A DNA stretch of 64,000 nt from Amphiura filiformis. Taxonomy: Eukaryota > Echinodermata > Ophiuroidea > Amphilepidida > Amphiuridae. The notes beneath the pieces were generated by a model, which saw only the letters and a list, made by a program, of their open reading frames with translations, did not search any database and was not told where the DNA came from. A program made the translations under genes and the position numbers. The DNA is taken from contig NW_027305510.1 of NCBI RefSeq assembly GCF_039555335.1, positions 62,001 to 126,000 on the forward strand, read 5' to 3'. Below are positions 1 to 10,095 of this stretch, piece by piece. Each line of letters begins with the position of its first letter. Position 1 is the first letter of the stretch.

Positions 1-274
1 TATTGCAGAATTTACTTCAATTCTCAGCAGGTTGGTCAAAATTTTGGGGCTTTTATTATCTTAAAAATATAAAGAATAAAATTTCTTATTTTTATCATCA
101 ATTAATGATAAAATTTGAAGTTTTGTCTCGCGTCCACATGCATGTGACATGGACGCAAAATACTTGATTAGCCATGTGAACTTGCGTCCAAATTTGTAAA
201 ATACGCGTCTGGACGCAATGACGCACACTAACGGGAAGCCTGGTGTAAATTGTGTGTTAAAGTAAACCTTGCAC
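1..274. other. AT-rich flank with GGACGCAA words
   Basis: Non-coding stretch before the satellite. It contains several copies of a short word (GGACGCAA or its complement) near 134, 185 and 212-225, perhaps the remains of a small inverted-repeat element. No gene or exon is visible. Confidence 0.4.
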
Positions 275-2125
275 ATGGACAAATCATCAGTGGTTGCCAT
301 ATCAGAATTAACATGTTTCCCACATGGTTACCTAGGGTTAGGATTAAGTTTTAAGGTTTGTCACAAGGCCAATTCATCAGTGGTTGGCATATCAGAATTA
401 ATGTCTCCCATGCATGGTTCACTTGGGTTAGGCTTAAGTTAACTATGGTTTGTACTCACATGGCCAATTCATCAGTGGTTGGCATATATCAGAATTAATG
501 TCTCCCATGCATGGTTAACTAGGGTTAGGGTTAAGTTAACTAATTTGTACTCACATGGCCAATTCATCAGTGGTTGGCATATCAGAATTAATGTCTCCCA
601 TGCATGGTTAACTAGGGTTAGGGTTAAGTTAACTAATTTGTACTCACATGGCCAATTCATCAGTGGTTGGCATATATCAGAATTAATGTCACCCATGCAT
701 GGTTAACTAAGGTTAGGGTTAAGTTAAGGTTTGTACTCACATGGCCAATTCGTCAGTGGTTGGCATATCAGAATTAATGTCTCCCATGCATGGTTAACTA
801 GGGTTAGGATTAAGTTAACTATTATGGTTTGTACTCACATGGCCAATTCGTCAGTGGTTGGCATATATCAGAATTAATGTCTCCCATGCATGGTTAACTA
901 GGGTTAGGGTTAAGTTAACTAATTTGTACTCACATGGCCAATTCGTCAGTGGTTGGCATATCAGAATTAATGTCTCCCATGCATGGTTAACTAGGGTTAG
1001 GATTAAGTTAACTATGGTTTGTACTCACATGGCCAATGCATCAGTGGTTGGCATATCAGAAGTAATGTCTCCCATGCATGGTTAACTAGGGTTAGGGTTA
1101 AGTTAACTATGGTTTGTACTCACATGGCCAATTCATCAGTGGTTGGTATATCAGAATTAATGTCTCCCATGCATGGTTAACTAGGGTTAGGGTTAAGTTA
1201 ACTAATTTGTACTCACATGGCCAATTCATCAGTGGTTGGCATATATCAGAATTAATGTCTCCCATGCATGGTTAACTAGGGTTAGGGTTAAGTTAACTAA
1301 TTTGTACTCACATGGCCAATTCATCAGTGGTTGGCATATCAGAATTAATGTCTCCCATGCATGGTTAACTAGGGTTAGGATTAAGTTAACTAATTTGTAC
1401 TCACATGGCCAATTCATCAGTGGTTGGCATATATCAGAATTAATGTCTCCCATGCATGGTTAACTAAGGTTAGGGTTAAGTTAAGGTTTGTACTCACATG
1501 GCCAATTCGTCAGTGGTTGGCATATCAGAATTAATGTCTCCCATGCATGGTTAACTAGGGTTAGGATTAAGTTAACTATTATGGTTTGTACTCACATGGC
1601 CAATTCGTCAGTGGTTGGCATATATCAGAATTAATGTCTCCCATGCATGGTTAACTAGGGTTAGGGTTAAGTTAACTAATTTGTACTCACATGGCCAATT
1701 CGTCAGTGGTTGGCATATCAGAATTAATGTCTCCCATGCATGGTTAACTAGGGTTAGGATTAAGTTAACTATGGTTTGTACTCACATGGCCAATGCATCA
1801 GTGGTTGGCATATCAGAAGTAATGTCTCCCATGCATGGTTAACTAGGGTTAGGGTTAAGTTAACTATGGTTTGTACTCACATGGCCAATTCATCAGTGGT
1901 TGGTATATCAGAATTAATGTCTCCCAGGCATGGTTAACTAGAGTTAAGGGTAAGTTAACTATGGTTTGTACTCATAAGGCCAATTCATCAGTGGTTGGTA
2001 TATCAGAATTAATGTCTCCCATGCATGGTTAACTAGGGTTAGGGTTAAGTTAACTAAGGTTTGTACTCACATGGCCAATTCATCAGTGGTTGGCATATCA
2101 GAATTAACATGTCTCCCACATGGCG
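275..2125. repeat. Satellite A, ~95-bp monomer with 757-bp higher-order repeat
   Basis: About nineteen head-to-tail copies of a ~93-98-bp monomer. Each has a GGCCAATTCATCAGTGGTTG block, a CTCCCATGCATGG block and a GGGTTAGGGTTAAGTTAAC block. Positions 479-706 recur at 1236-1463 and 858-1085 recur at 1615-1842, both offset by 757 bp; the latter pair translates identically. The satellite is therefore organised in higher-order units of about eight monomers. Both strands stay open for ~75 codons because the monomer lacks stops in some frames; this is not coding. The core resembles the TTAGGG telomere repeat, but it is diluted and interspersed. Confidence 0.93.
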
Positions 2126-2868
2126 TAAAATGCATTTCATTCACAGCCCAATGATGCAAACGCTGTGACATTTCATCACCTCCACTCATCATGATAACCT
2201 GCAGATGACAAACAGAGTTAACTAGGATTAGGGATAAGTTAACTATGGTTAAAATACAGCCCAATGATGCAAACGCTGTGACATTTCATCACCTCCACTC
2301 ATCATGATAACCTGAAGATGACAAACAGGGTTAACTAGGATTAGGGATAAGTTAAAAATACAACTCAATGATGCAAACGCTGTGACATTTCATCTCCTCC
2401 ACTCATCATGATAACCTGAAGATGACAAACAGGGTTAACCAGGATTAGGGATAAGTTAACTATGGTTAAAATACAGCCCAATGATGCAAACGCTGTGACA
2501 TTTCATCACCTCCACTCATCATGATAACCTGAAGATGACAAACAGGGTTAACTAGGATTAGGGATAAGTTAAAAATACAACTCAATGATGCAAACGCTGT
2601 GACATTTCATCTCCTCCACTCATCATGATAATCTGCAGATGACAAACAGAGTTAACTAGGATTAGGGTTAAGTTAAAAATACAACTCAATGATGCAAACG
2701 CTGTGACATTTCATCTCCTCCACTCATCATGATAACCTGCAGATGACAAACAGGGTTAACTAGGATTAGGGTTATTTTAACTATGGTTAAAATACAACCC
2801 AATGATACAAACACCAGGACATTTCATCTCCTTCACTGATCATGATAACCTGAAGTCTATGACAAACA
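2126..2868. repeat. Satellite B, ~110-120-bp monomer sharing a core with satellite A
   Basis: About seven tandem copies of a unit with CAATGATGCAAACGCTGTGA, a CTCCACTCATCATGATAA block and GACAAACAGGGTTAACTAGG. The last part, up to the TAAGTTAAC end, is shared with satellite A, so the two arrays have a common module. The array breaks at a hAT-like insertion and resumes briefly at 3360-3400. Confidence 0.9.
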
Positions 2869-2876
2869 GGGTTGAC

Positions 2877-3359
2877 CAGTGCTGTACGGTGCAAAAACTG
2901 ATTGAGGAGCCAATGGCTCCTAACTTTATAAATTTAGGCGCCCAAATTTTGCTCCCAAGTAAAAAACCTGAGGCGCCAACGCACCGTATTCCAACTTTTC
3001 TCGAAGTCATTCTGCCACAATGTTTATATCTACGTTCAATTTTAAAGGGGTTTCCCTGTCACAGCCACATGTTGCGTTGAATGAATCATAGCTGCTGTAC
3101 TCAATCTACATACTCCATAGACAGCATGTACAGTGTAGGCCTATATACGTTTTCCAGAAAGTCCCCATTGAGATGTCATGATTTTCATAGCCGTACATTT
3201 GTACTATATTGAACACTACATTATTTACACGTTTTGCATTTGCTGGCGAATAAAAGCTTCAACAGTTGGTCGCCATTGGCGCCAAGGATTGAAGGTTTAG
3301 TCGCATCAGAAAAAATCTAGTCGCCAATGCGCCTAAATTGGTCGCACCGTACAGCACTG
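2877..3359. mobile_element. hAT-like non-autonomous element with 8-bp TSD
   Basis: A 483-bp insertion in satellite B. It starts CAGTGCTGTACGGTGC and ends with the exact complement GCACCGTACAGCACTG. The octamer GGGTTGAC flanks both sides (2869-2876 and 3360-3367), a perfect 8-bp target-site duplication. CAGTG/CACTG ends and an 8-bp duplication are hallmarks of hAT elements. It has no transposase, so it must have been moved in trans. Confidence 0.9.
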
Positions 3360-3399
3360 GGGTTGACTAGGATTAGGGTTAAGTTAGACTCTCATTCAC

Positions 3400-3782
3400 C
3401 AGTCACACATGTATATAAGGACGGGCTCATGCCATTTTTTCATGTTTACATAGAATGGAGTCGGGGCTTCCTCAATATAGATAACAGAAAAATAAATCAC
3501 AGAACAGAACAGAGATTTAAGGATATATGTACCATCCATCAAATAGGCAGGCACTTTTGCGTACGTAACGTCCGTAACGCTCGCTTCCAATTGTTGTAGC
3601 TAATTAACTAAGAAAGCCAAAACAAAATTGCTTCATTACATTGAACATTAGAGTGTGTACTAGTAGCATACTAAGAAATAAAGTGTTATCCTAACAGCAA
3701 ACATGTGTGCTATTCACTTGAAAGAACTTGCATGCATCTGTAATGTCCATAACGGTGGAATTGGCCATATAAACACAGTACA
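3400..3782. other. Non-coding interval without recognised feature
   Basis: AT-rich DNA between the end of the satellite and the mariner-derived element. Short open frames here show no family resemblance or splice context. Confidence 0.4.
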
Positions 3783-4380
3783 TACGAGGGGGTATCAAAA
3801 AGTTTTAGAAATCGCCCAGAAGTGAAAGAGCTATCAATGAAATTTTGTCAGTGGAATCACTGGTCCTTATGTACACTATGATGCAAAAATGGTCTCATAA
3901 GAATGTTTACTTTTTTTACAGGCGCTAGATGTCAGTACCTGCCTATGTAACCGCATAACCAGCAAAATGGAGAAAATTGAGGCATGTAGCATGATTAAGT
4001 TCCATTTTAAGGGTTACAGTGCCCAAAAAATCTGTGATGAAATAAAAATTCATTTTCCAAAAAGCAACAGCGACAATATCACAATCACCACCGAAAATAA
4101 CTTTCATTTCATCATCGATTTTCTAGGCACTGCAACCCTTCAAATGCAGGATCTTAATAACGCTGCTTGCCTCAATTTTCTCAATCTTGCAGTTTATGCG
4201 CAGTAACTGGGGCAGCAGGTTATTAGCATCTAGCGTCGCCTGTAAAAAAAGTAAACATACTTATGAGACCATTTTTGCACCATAGTGTACATAAGGACCA
4301 GTGATTGCACTGACAACATTTCATTGATATAGCTCTTTCACTTCTGGGCGATTTCTAAAACTTGTTGATACCCCCTCGTA
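3783..4380. mobile_element. Fold-back mariner-derived element
   Basis: A 598-bp element bounded by TA. Its ends are near-perfect inverted repeats over ~180 bp, starting TACGAGGGGGTATCAA and ending with the complement. The left arm carries the start of a transposase-like frame at 3967 (MEKIEACSMIKFHFKG), matching the N-terminal helix-turn-helix start of mariner-family transposases. The right arm, read on the minus strand, carries a diverged copy of the same start (around 4085-4190, E-K-I-E-A and L-K-G-C-S-A) with an in-frame stop. Both halves thus derive from the 5' end of the same kind of transposon, with no catalytic region left. Confidence 0.82.
3967..4206 (+). pseudogene. Mariner transposase N-terminal fragment
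   Basis: An open frame of 79 codons inside the fold-back element. About the first 35 residues resemble the N-terminal DNA-binding region of mariner transposases (a conserved E-x-R/A-x-x-I-K-F start followed by a helix-turn-helix). The rest of the frame is antisense to the second arm and has no meaning. The catalytic D-D-D/E domain is missing, so it cannot act as a transposase. Confidence 0.6.
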
Positions 4381-4513
4381 CACATCACCTGTTGGAACTC
4401 CCGGTCGGAGCCAGGAGTTTCAATGATTGGAACTGGAAAACTATAGCTGTTTGTAATGCTTCCGTCAATTGCAATCCCGGCTACCAGGGACCCGCGCACT
4501 GAAGACACAATAC
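4381..4513. repeat. Fragment of GC-rich repeat, inverted relative to 5411-5740
   Basis: The segment at about 4466-4502 (GTCAATTGCAATCCCGGCTA and onward) is the inverse complement of the ends of the two direct GC-rich repeats at 5411-5532 and 5623-5740. It looks like the left arm of an older inverted-repeat element that was later split by the hAT-like insertion beginning at 4514. Confidence 0.6.
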
Positions 4514-5367
4514 CAGGGTTATAGCCAGCGGATTTTGAGTGCCGGTCGGAGCGAAGGTGTCTGAGGGGGGATGTGGCCCCCTCAGATGTTGGAGATTTTT
4601 GAAAAAATGAACCTCTTTTGACACGATTTGGTGCATTAAAAATGCATCAATCGCCACGCAAATGGGCTCTCACAACCCGGCAATGTTTACAGGTGTTGCA
4701 ATAAAATATTCAATCAATGTGAATAAAAATTTCTGTCCGAAATAATCATCGGCAAAATCCCACTGAATTTGTCAAAACTTACAGGGGGGGTAGTAGGAGT
4801 AACAAATTATTCATCCCGATGCGTGAGATTTTACTCATTTTGTGTGAGATTTACTACCTAGGCGTGAGATTATACTACGTAGCTTGGCGTGAGACCGTGA
4901 GAAAGTGACCCAATGCGTGAGACTCACGGCCAATGCGTGAGAGTTGACAGCCCTGCCGCTCACCCCACACAAATGTGTGGAGTGAGTGAGCGGAAGCCAG
5001 GCGGCTGTGTAGAGACAGGGGTTCCCCCATACATCACGCAGTGTGCATGCATTTAATATTACATGTATAATGAGGATGAGAATCACTGCAAGTATGGTTC
5101 ACATGGTAAATATGTGAGTTTATGAGATTTTAAACGCCAGGATTTATTATATTTGTTACTAAATAGTCATTTCTGACTTAATTGTCAACTTTTAACATTT
5201 GCTGTTGCAATAATTGTCAACTTTTAACACTCCTTATTGCAATTTTCGGATTTTTACCAAGCCTTTCTGTGCCGGTCGGTGACTGCAAGTTTTAAGCTTA
5301 GTGCCGGTCGGACCAAGTCAGTGCCGGCTAGCCCCGACCGGCAGCGACCAGCGTAGCTCTAACCCTG
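4514..5367. mobile_element. hAT-like non-autonomous element with 8-bp TSD and nested repeats
   Basis: Ends are CAGGGTTATAGCCAGC and GTAGCTCTAACCCTG, flanked by the perfect octamer CACAATAC at 4506-4513 and 5368-5375. GCCGGTCGG words recur near both ends. Inside lies a partial copy (about 4815-4958, GCGTGAGATT and GAGTTGACAGCCCTG words) of the element seen complete at 45013-45320. The smaller element at 35247-35469 has the same ends and belongs to the same family. Confidence 0.85.
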
Positions 5368-5410
5368 CACAATACCCGGGACTGTCACCCTGAAATTACC
5401 AGAAAGTATG

Positions 5411-5740
5411 TCCCGGTACCGGGACTGTACTCGGGGCATAAGCGGGATTATTACAATTGCCTTTGGTAATCTCCCCCGCTACGTCCCCGCTGTGCCCGGG
5501 TCCCTGGTACTGTAGCCGGGCTTGCAATTGACGGATGCATAACAGCCCTTGAAGGCACAAGAGTTTAATCAGCCCGGCTGACATGGGCGGGGACAGTACC
5601 GGGGGTTTCACCCACAATTTGTGCCCCGGTACCCGGGACAATACCCGGGGCATAGCGGGGATTATTACAATTGCCTTTGGTAATCTCCCCCGCTACGTCC
5701 GCGCTGTGCCCGGGTCCCTGGTAGCCGGGCTTGCAATTGA
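5411..5740. repeat. Pair of ~120-bp GC-rich direct repeats
   Basis: 5411-5532 and 5623-5740 share GGGATTATTACAATTGCC, CTTTGGTAATCTCCCCCGCT and CCGGGCTTGCAATTGAC, differing by small indels. They are much richer in G+C than the surroundings. The open frames on both strands here follow from the repeat composition and are not supported as genes. Confidence 0.8.
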
Positions 5741-5763
5741 CTGCAAGTCAACTGTTTTCAACA

Positions 5764-6175
5764 TTTGACAACACAAGCAAGGCAAACTTGTTGTCATCCT
5801 CGCCGAAAGTAATAACGTCGTACGTTAGTGCCAACAGTTCCCATAACTATCCTCTAATCTTCAAGAACAAGTTGACGTGTGTAACTTCACATGTACTGCC
5901 TTGAAAATGAAATAAATATCAAAAATACAGTAAGTTTACGGGTTTATTTACCATCAGTTATGAAGTCAGCAAAATTCCCGCGGATAGGTGTTTCTAGTAT
6001 AGTTCTCAAAAATATAGTTCTCAAAAATGAATACAAGTTTACCAAATTAAAATCAAAAAATATATAAAAACAACAAAATCGATTTTTACTTTTAATCATT
6101 GAAACTCATCATCATTAAAAATCAAATTTGATATCAACCGTTTATGATTCGTAAATTTAAGGCATTAAAATTTGA
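5764..6175. repeat. ~410-bp direct repeat, copy 1
   Basis: Nearly identical to 9236-9656, differing at a handful of positions (for example CGTACGTT versus CGTGCGTT). Copy 2 ends about 200 bp upstream of the start codon of gene 1, so this copy may be a displaced duplicate of that gene's 5' flank. The minisatellite follows it directly. Confidence 0.92.
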
Positions 6176-6189
6176 ACTATTTTTTGGGA

Positions 6190-6890
6190 CGCGGAAGTGT
6201 GCAGTACCGTGTGCGGTACTGCACACTTCCGTTATTAGTCCCGCATGCGAACTGCACCTTCCGTCACGCACTTCCGCATGCGGGACTGCGCATCCTGACC
6301 TGCATTCCCGCATGCGGTAATGCAGGTCGGGATGTGCAGTACCGCATGCGGTACTGCAACATTTGTGGTGCATTTCCGCTAGGGGATGTGCAATATTTTT
6401 GGTGTATTTCCGCGTGGGAACTGCAATATTTTGGGTGCATTTCCGCCAGGGGATGTGCAATATATTTGGTGTTTTTCCGCATGGGGATGTGCAATATTTT
6501 TGGTGTATTTCCGCCAGGATGGGCAATATTTTGGTGCATTTCCGCTAGGGATGTGCAATATTTTGGTGTTTTTTCCGCATGGGGATGTGCAATATTTTTG
6601 GTGTATTTCCGCCAGGGGATGTGCAATATTTTTGGTGTTTTTCCGCGTGGGGAACTGCAACATTTTTGGTGCATTTCCGCTAGGAGATGTACAATTTTTG
6701 GTGTATTTTCGCGTGGGCAACTGCAATATTTTTGGTGCATTTCCGCTAGGGGATGTGGAATATTTTTGGTGTTTTTCCGCATGGGGAACTGCAATATTTT
6801 TGGTGCATTTCCGCTAGGGGATGTGGAATATTTTTGGTGTTTTTCCGCATGGGGATGTGCAATATTTTTGGTGTTTTTCCGCTTGGTTAA
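6190..6890. repeat. 34-bp minisatellite with palindromic head
   Basis: From about 6363 a ~34-bp unit repeats some fifteen times, alternating GATGTGCAATATTTTTGG and GAACTGCAATATTTTTGG versions, each ending in a TTTCCGC word. The head (6196-6360) is made of nested palindromes of TACCGCATGCGGTA type. The unit has no stop in several frames on either strand, so frames of up to 250 codons arise; I treat these as shadows of the repeat. Confidence 0.9.
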
Positions 6891-6999
6891 CGGGGGGATA
6901 TACTTTTTGTGTCGAACTTTGTAATAATATAAGTTAAAAAGGTAATTATTTAGGCCTACTTAGATCTACTTATAGCTATAGCTCTTATAGCTATAGCTA

Positions 7000-7189
7000 T
7001 AATATTTACAGTAATTTCTTGGCCAAACTGGAACACTATAAACGCTAGTGGCTCCGCGATAAACACACGCGAATATAGCGTGGTACAGAAGAAAGCATAC
7101 ACACGCCTTACATTGCGTACACGCTTAATACGCTACATGGACGCAACGCGCATGTTCCAGTTTGGCCAAGAAATTACTGTAAATATTAT
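7000..7189. mobile_element. Short TIR element
   Basis: Inverted repeats of ~33 bp at 7000-7032 (AATATTTACAGTAATTTCTT and onward) and 7153-7189 enclose ~120 bp with many ACGC words. It is a miniature inverted-repeat element without coding capacity. Confidence 0.75.
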
Positions 7190-7576
7190 AGTCGTCTATT
7201 TAATTTATTTCTTAGTTTACGTGAGATGGCTACGTGTTTTGACATGCAGTAAATATATATAAATTTCATTTATATGCTAAATTAAATTACTATCCTCCGT
7301 AAATATTGATTGATAATCGATCCACTTGAGAAATTCTCCGTTGGAACTTTAATAGAACACATGTAGAAGGTGGTCACAATGTCCCATGAATGTCAAGTTG
7401 AATATATAATACTAGTCATCATTAAAGAGGCGTGTGAAATTGATTTCAATCAAATTAATTTCATACAATAACTATTAGCTAGGTTTCTATACTATACCTG
7501 GACCTTTCGGACAAGACTTTTCCAAGACTCTCTTTTAAATACAGAAATGCGACATTAATTACATGCGACGATCATT
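7190..7576. other. Non-coding interval without recognised feature
   Basis: AT-rich sequence between two inverted-repeat elements. No exon, RNA gene or repeat was recognised. Confidence 0.4.
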
Positions 7577-7582
7577 GATTGT

Positions 7583-9058
7583 CTAAAACTAGGGGGGTCA
7601 CACATTAGCTCATTAGGTGTCTGCATGCGACCCATAAATGAACAATGGCATGTTTTGAGCATAAAAAAATATCAAATTGTTTTCTTCATAGAGACCTAAA
7701 CATTTTCAAATATTTATTTAGTATATGTGTAGTTACAAAAAAAATATTTTTAGGTCTATTGACCTTTTGAATTTTACACGGCGGCTCTGTGAAAGCACCA
7801 GATTATTTATCAGGAAAGACCAGTGTCTGGATCCGCAGAAGAAATTAAGAAATTGCCTTTAGAAAGTGAGTTTTTCAACCGGTGCCAACGATGTAGTGAA
7901 TTTTAAAGTTACTTTTTCTGAACCATGAGAAATGTATCTTTATTTTGGCACAACTTGTTTTTTTCTCGATAAATTTGAAAATTTGATGTTTTTTGCCCGA
8001 ACGCGTGTGTATTTTCCCCATAGGAAACGCTGTCCAAGGGTGAAATTTTGATATGATGACTGTAGATGATGAGTTACCCTACTGTGTGCCACATGTGCAA
8101 TCAAATTGAGACTCCTTTTTCCTGAATCTCCACAAAAATATCTTTCTTTTGAGCGTAAACAAGAAATTTCTAGGATGTTGGGTTAAAAATGGCAATATAT
8201 TGAAACATTTGTTTTTGGCCATTTTCCTGTGTATTTTCCCATAGAAATTGTTGACCTTACTTGTGAAGTTTTCATATTTTTCCATTTCTGGAGTGTAGTT
8301 ATCAACATATTATGACCAACTTGTTGTTTTTATCTACTGCAGTGGTCCAACTTGAAGTCCTAGAGTTGTTTTACCTTGAATATGGATGTACAAAGTTGAT
8401 ATTTTCTTTCCAAGGGTGTCCGTAACTTGCTGTTTCATTCTGTAGCACTTTTTTACATTGAGCGGCAATTTCCTTGATTTTCTAGATTTTTCCCACTTTG
8501 GAGGCAATTTCTCACAATATTTTGATGCACATGAAGCTTTTGTTGTTGTTTTTGTGTTTCAACCCAAGGGTTAGAGTTGGCTTAGTGTAAATGCAGCCAT
8601 TCACAATTCTTATTTTTAATCCGAGATTGTCGTAAATCTGCAATTTTATTCTGCAAGGGGTTAAAATGAGAGTGCGACGATCCTTGATTTTGGTGTTTTA
8701 GTCCATATTTGGAGTAATCTTTTTCAAAAACTGAAGCAAATGATGTACCTCTTGACATATCTATGACTATGTTGAAAGACTCAGTTATACAGCAACTTTA
8801 AGTGAAAATCGGACATAGGAAGCATATAATTTTGATTTTTTTAGTCTTCAAACATGCCATATTGTCGAAAACATGCGTTTTATCAAAATCATGCTGAAAA
8901 ACAGCTATTTTTCGAACTTTTAAATTGGCGTAACTTCGAAAACGCTTTATCCAATTTGAACCATTTAAATTGCTATCTTCATCATTTTGCAAGATGCTTC
9001 TGAAAAACTTAATGCCAAACATTTATATTGTAGATAAAATAATGATGTGACCCCCTAC
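7583..9058. mobile_element. Possible ~1.5-kb non-autonomous TIR element
   Basis: AGGGGGGTCACACATTA at the left and its near complement TAATGATGTGACCCCCT at the right suggest short terminal inverted repeats around an AT-rich body without convincing coding content. It sits between minisatellite on the left and minisatellite remnants on the right, which agrees with an insertion that split the minisatellite. The ends are short and no clear target duplication was found. Confidence 0.45.
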
Positions 9059-9165
9059 TAAAACTACATGTAATTACTAAAAAAAGTAAAAACACCTAAG
9101 AGCCTGACGTATTTTTTACCACGAATGTAGGCCTACTAAATTTTTGTCATACCTATTTTGTTCAT

Positions 9166-9235
9166 GTCCGCATGCGGAACTGCAAAATATTTGGTGCAGT
9201 TCCGAATGCGGTAATGAACATATCTTTTCGCATGG
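9166..9235. repeat. Minisatellite remnant
   Basis: Two or three diverged units (GCATGCGGAACTGCAAAATA, then TTGGTGCAGTTCC) of the minisatellite at 6190-6890. It lies directly upstream of copy 2 of the 410-bp repeat, whereas in copy 1 the minisatellite lies downstream. Confidence 0.7.
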
Positions 9236-9656
9236 GATTTGACAACACACACTGCACAAGCAAGGCAAACTTGTTGTCATCCTCGCCGAAAGTAATAACG
9301 TCGTGCGTTAGTGCCAACAGTTCCCATAACTATCCTCTAATCTTCAAGAACAAGTTGACGTGTGTAACTTCACATGTACCGCCTTGAAAATGAAATAAAT
9401 ATCAAAAATACAGTAAGCTTACCGGGTTTATTTACCATCAGTTATGAAGTCAGCGAAATTCCCGCGGATAGGTGTTTCTAGTATAGTTCTCAAAAATATA
9501 GTTCTCAAAAATGAATACAAGTTTACCAAATTAAAATCAAAAAATAAATAAAAACAACAAAATCGATTTTTACTTTTAATCATTGAAACTCATCATCATT
9601 AAAAATCAAATTTGATATCAACCGTTTATGATTCGTAAATTTAAGGCATTAAAATT
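9236..9656. repeat. ~410-bp direct repeat, copy 2 (gene 1 upstream flank)
   Basis: Second copy of 5764-6175. It lies just before the 5' region of gene 1, so it may contain promoter-proximal sequence, though I see no core promoter motif that decides this. Confidence 0.9.
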
Positions 9657-9863
9657 TTCATACTTTTTAAAAACTCGAAAAGTACTAGTCGTATTTACAG
9701 ACTGCGTCATGCAATGACTAAAATTCACGAGTATTTACAAAAGTGTGTAAACTTCTATTTGCGTTATTAGCAACGATAATTTTTGGTTGGTTTTCGAAAA
9801 TTAGCTTTGCCAGCGCTTCAAAAATTTAATAAAAGAAACAACCGGAACACAGAAATCACGAAA
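9657..9863 (+). promoter_or_regulatory. Putative 5' UTR and proximal promoter of gene 1
   Basis: About 200 bp between the direct repeat and the chosen start codon. The frame is open upstream to an ATG at 9783, 27 codons earlier. No TATA box was identified. The transcription start cannot be placed from sequence alone. Confidence 0.3.
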
Positions 9864-10095
9864 ATGGCAGCCTCCATTGAACGAGTAGACAATCTAATTG
9901 TAGATTACCACACGAATTCCCCAGAAAATGACGCAGAAAATGAGCAATGGACAGTTTTTAGTGGTTGTAGTGAAGAAGATCAAGCATGTGCTAAACTTTT
10001 CTGGCAATCATTAACGTTACATCCGCCCATTGAATCACGGTTGGTGTCCGGAGACATCAGACAACGTTTGCCGGTAGCTCCACCGGGTGTACAAA
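9864..10095 (+). CDS. Gene 1 exon 1
   Basis: Codes for 77 residues from [16 protein letters not shown] to LPVAPPGVQ and ends in phase 1 at a consensus donor (A|GTAAGT). An in-frame upstream ATG at 9783 could extend the protein by 27 residues. Confidence 0.82.

Noticed and set aside
479-1842. Repeated ~75-codon frames on both strands
   Set aside because: Products of the satellite monomer, identical at the 757-bp period and with no sign of coding selection.
275-2125. True telomere array
   Set aside because: TTAGGG-like words occur only once or twice per ~95-bp monomer and are not in pure tandem.
6172-6924. 250-codon open frame on the plus strand and 176-codon frame on the minus strand
   Set aside because: Both lie wholly in a 34-bp minisatellite without stops in those frames; there is no initiation context, splice context or family resemblance.
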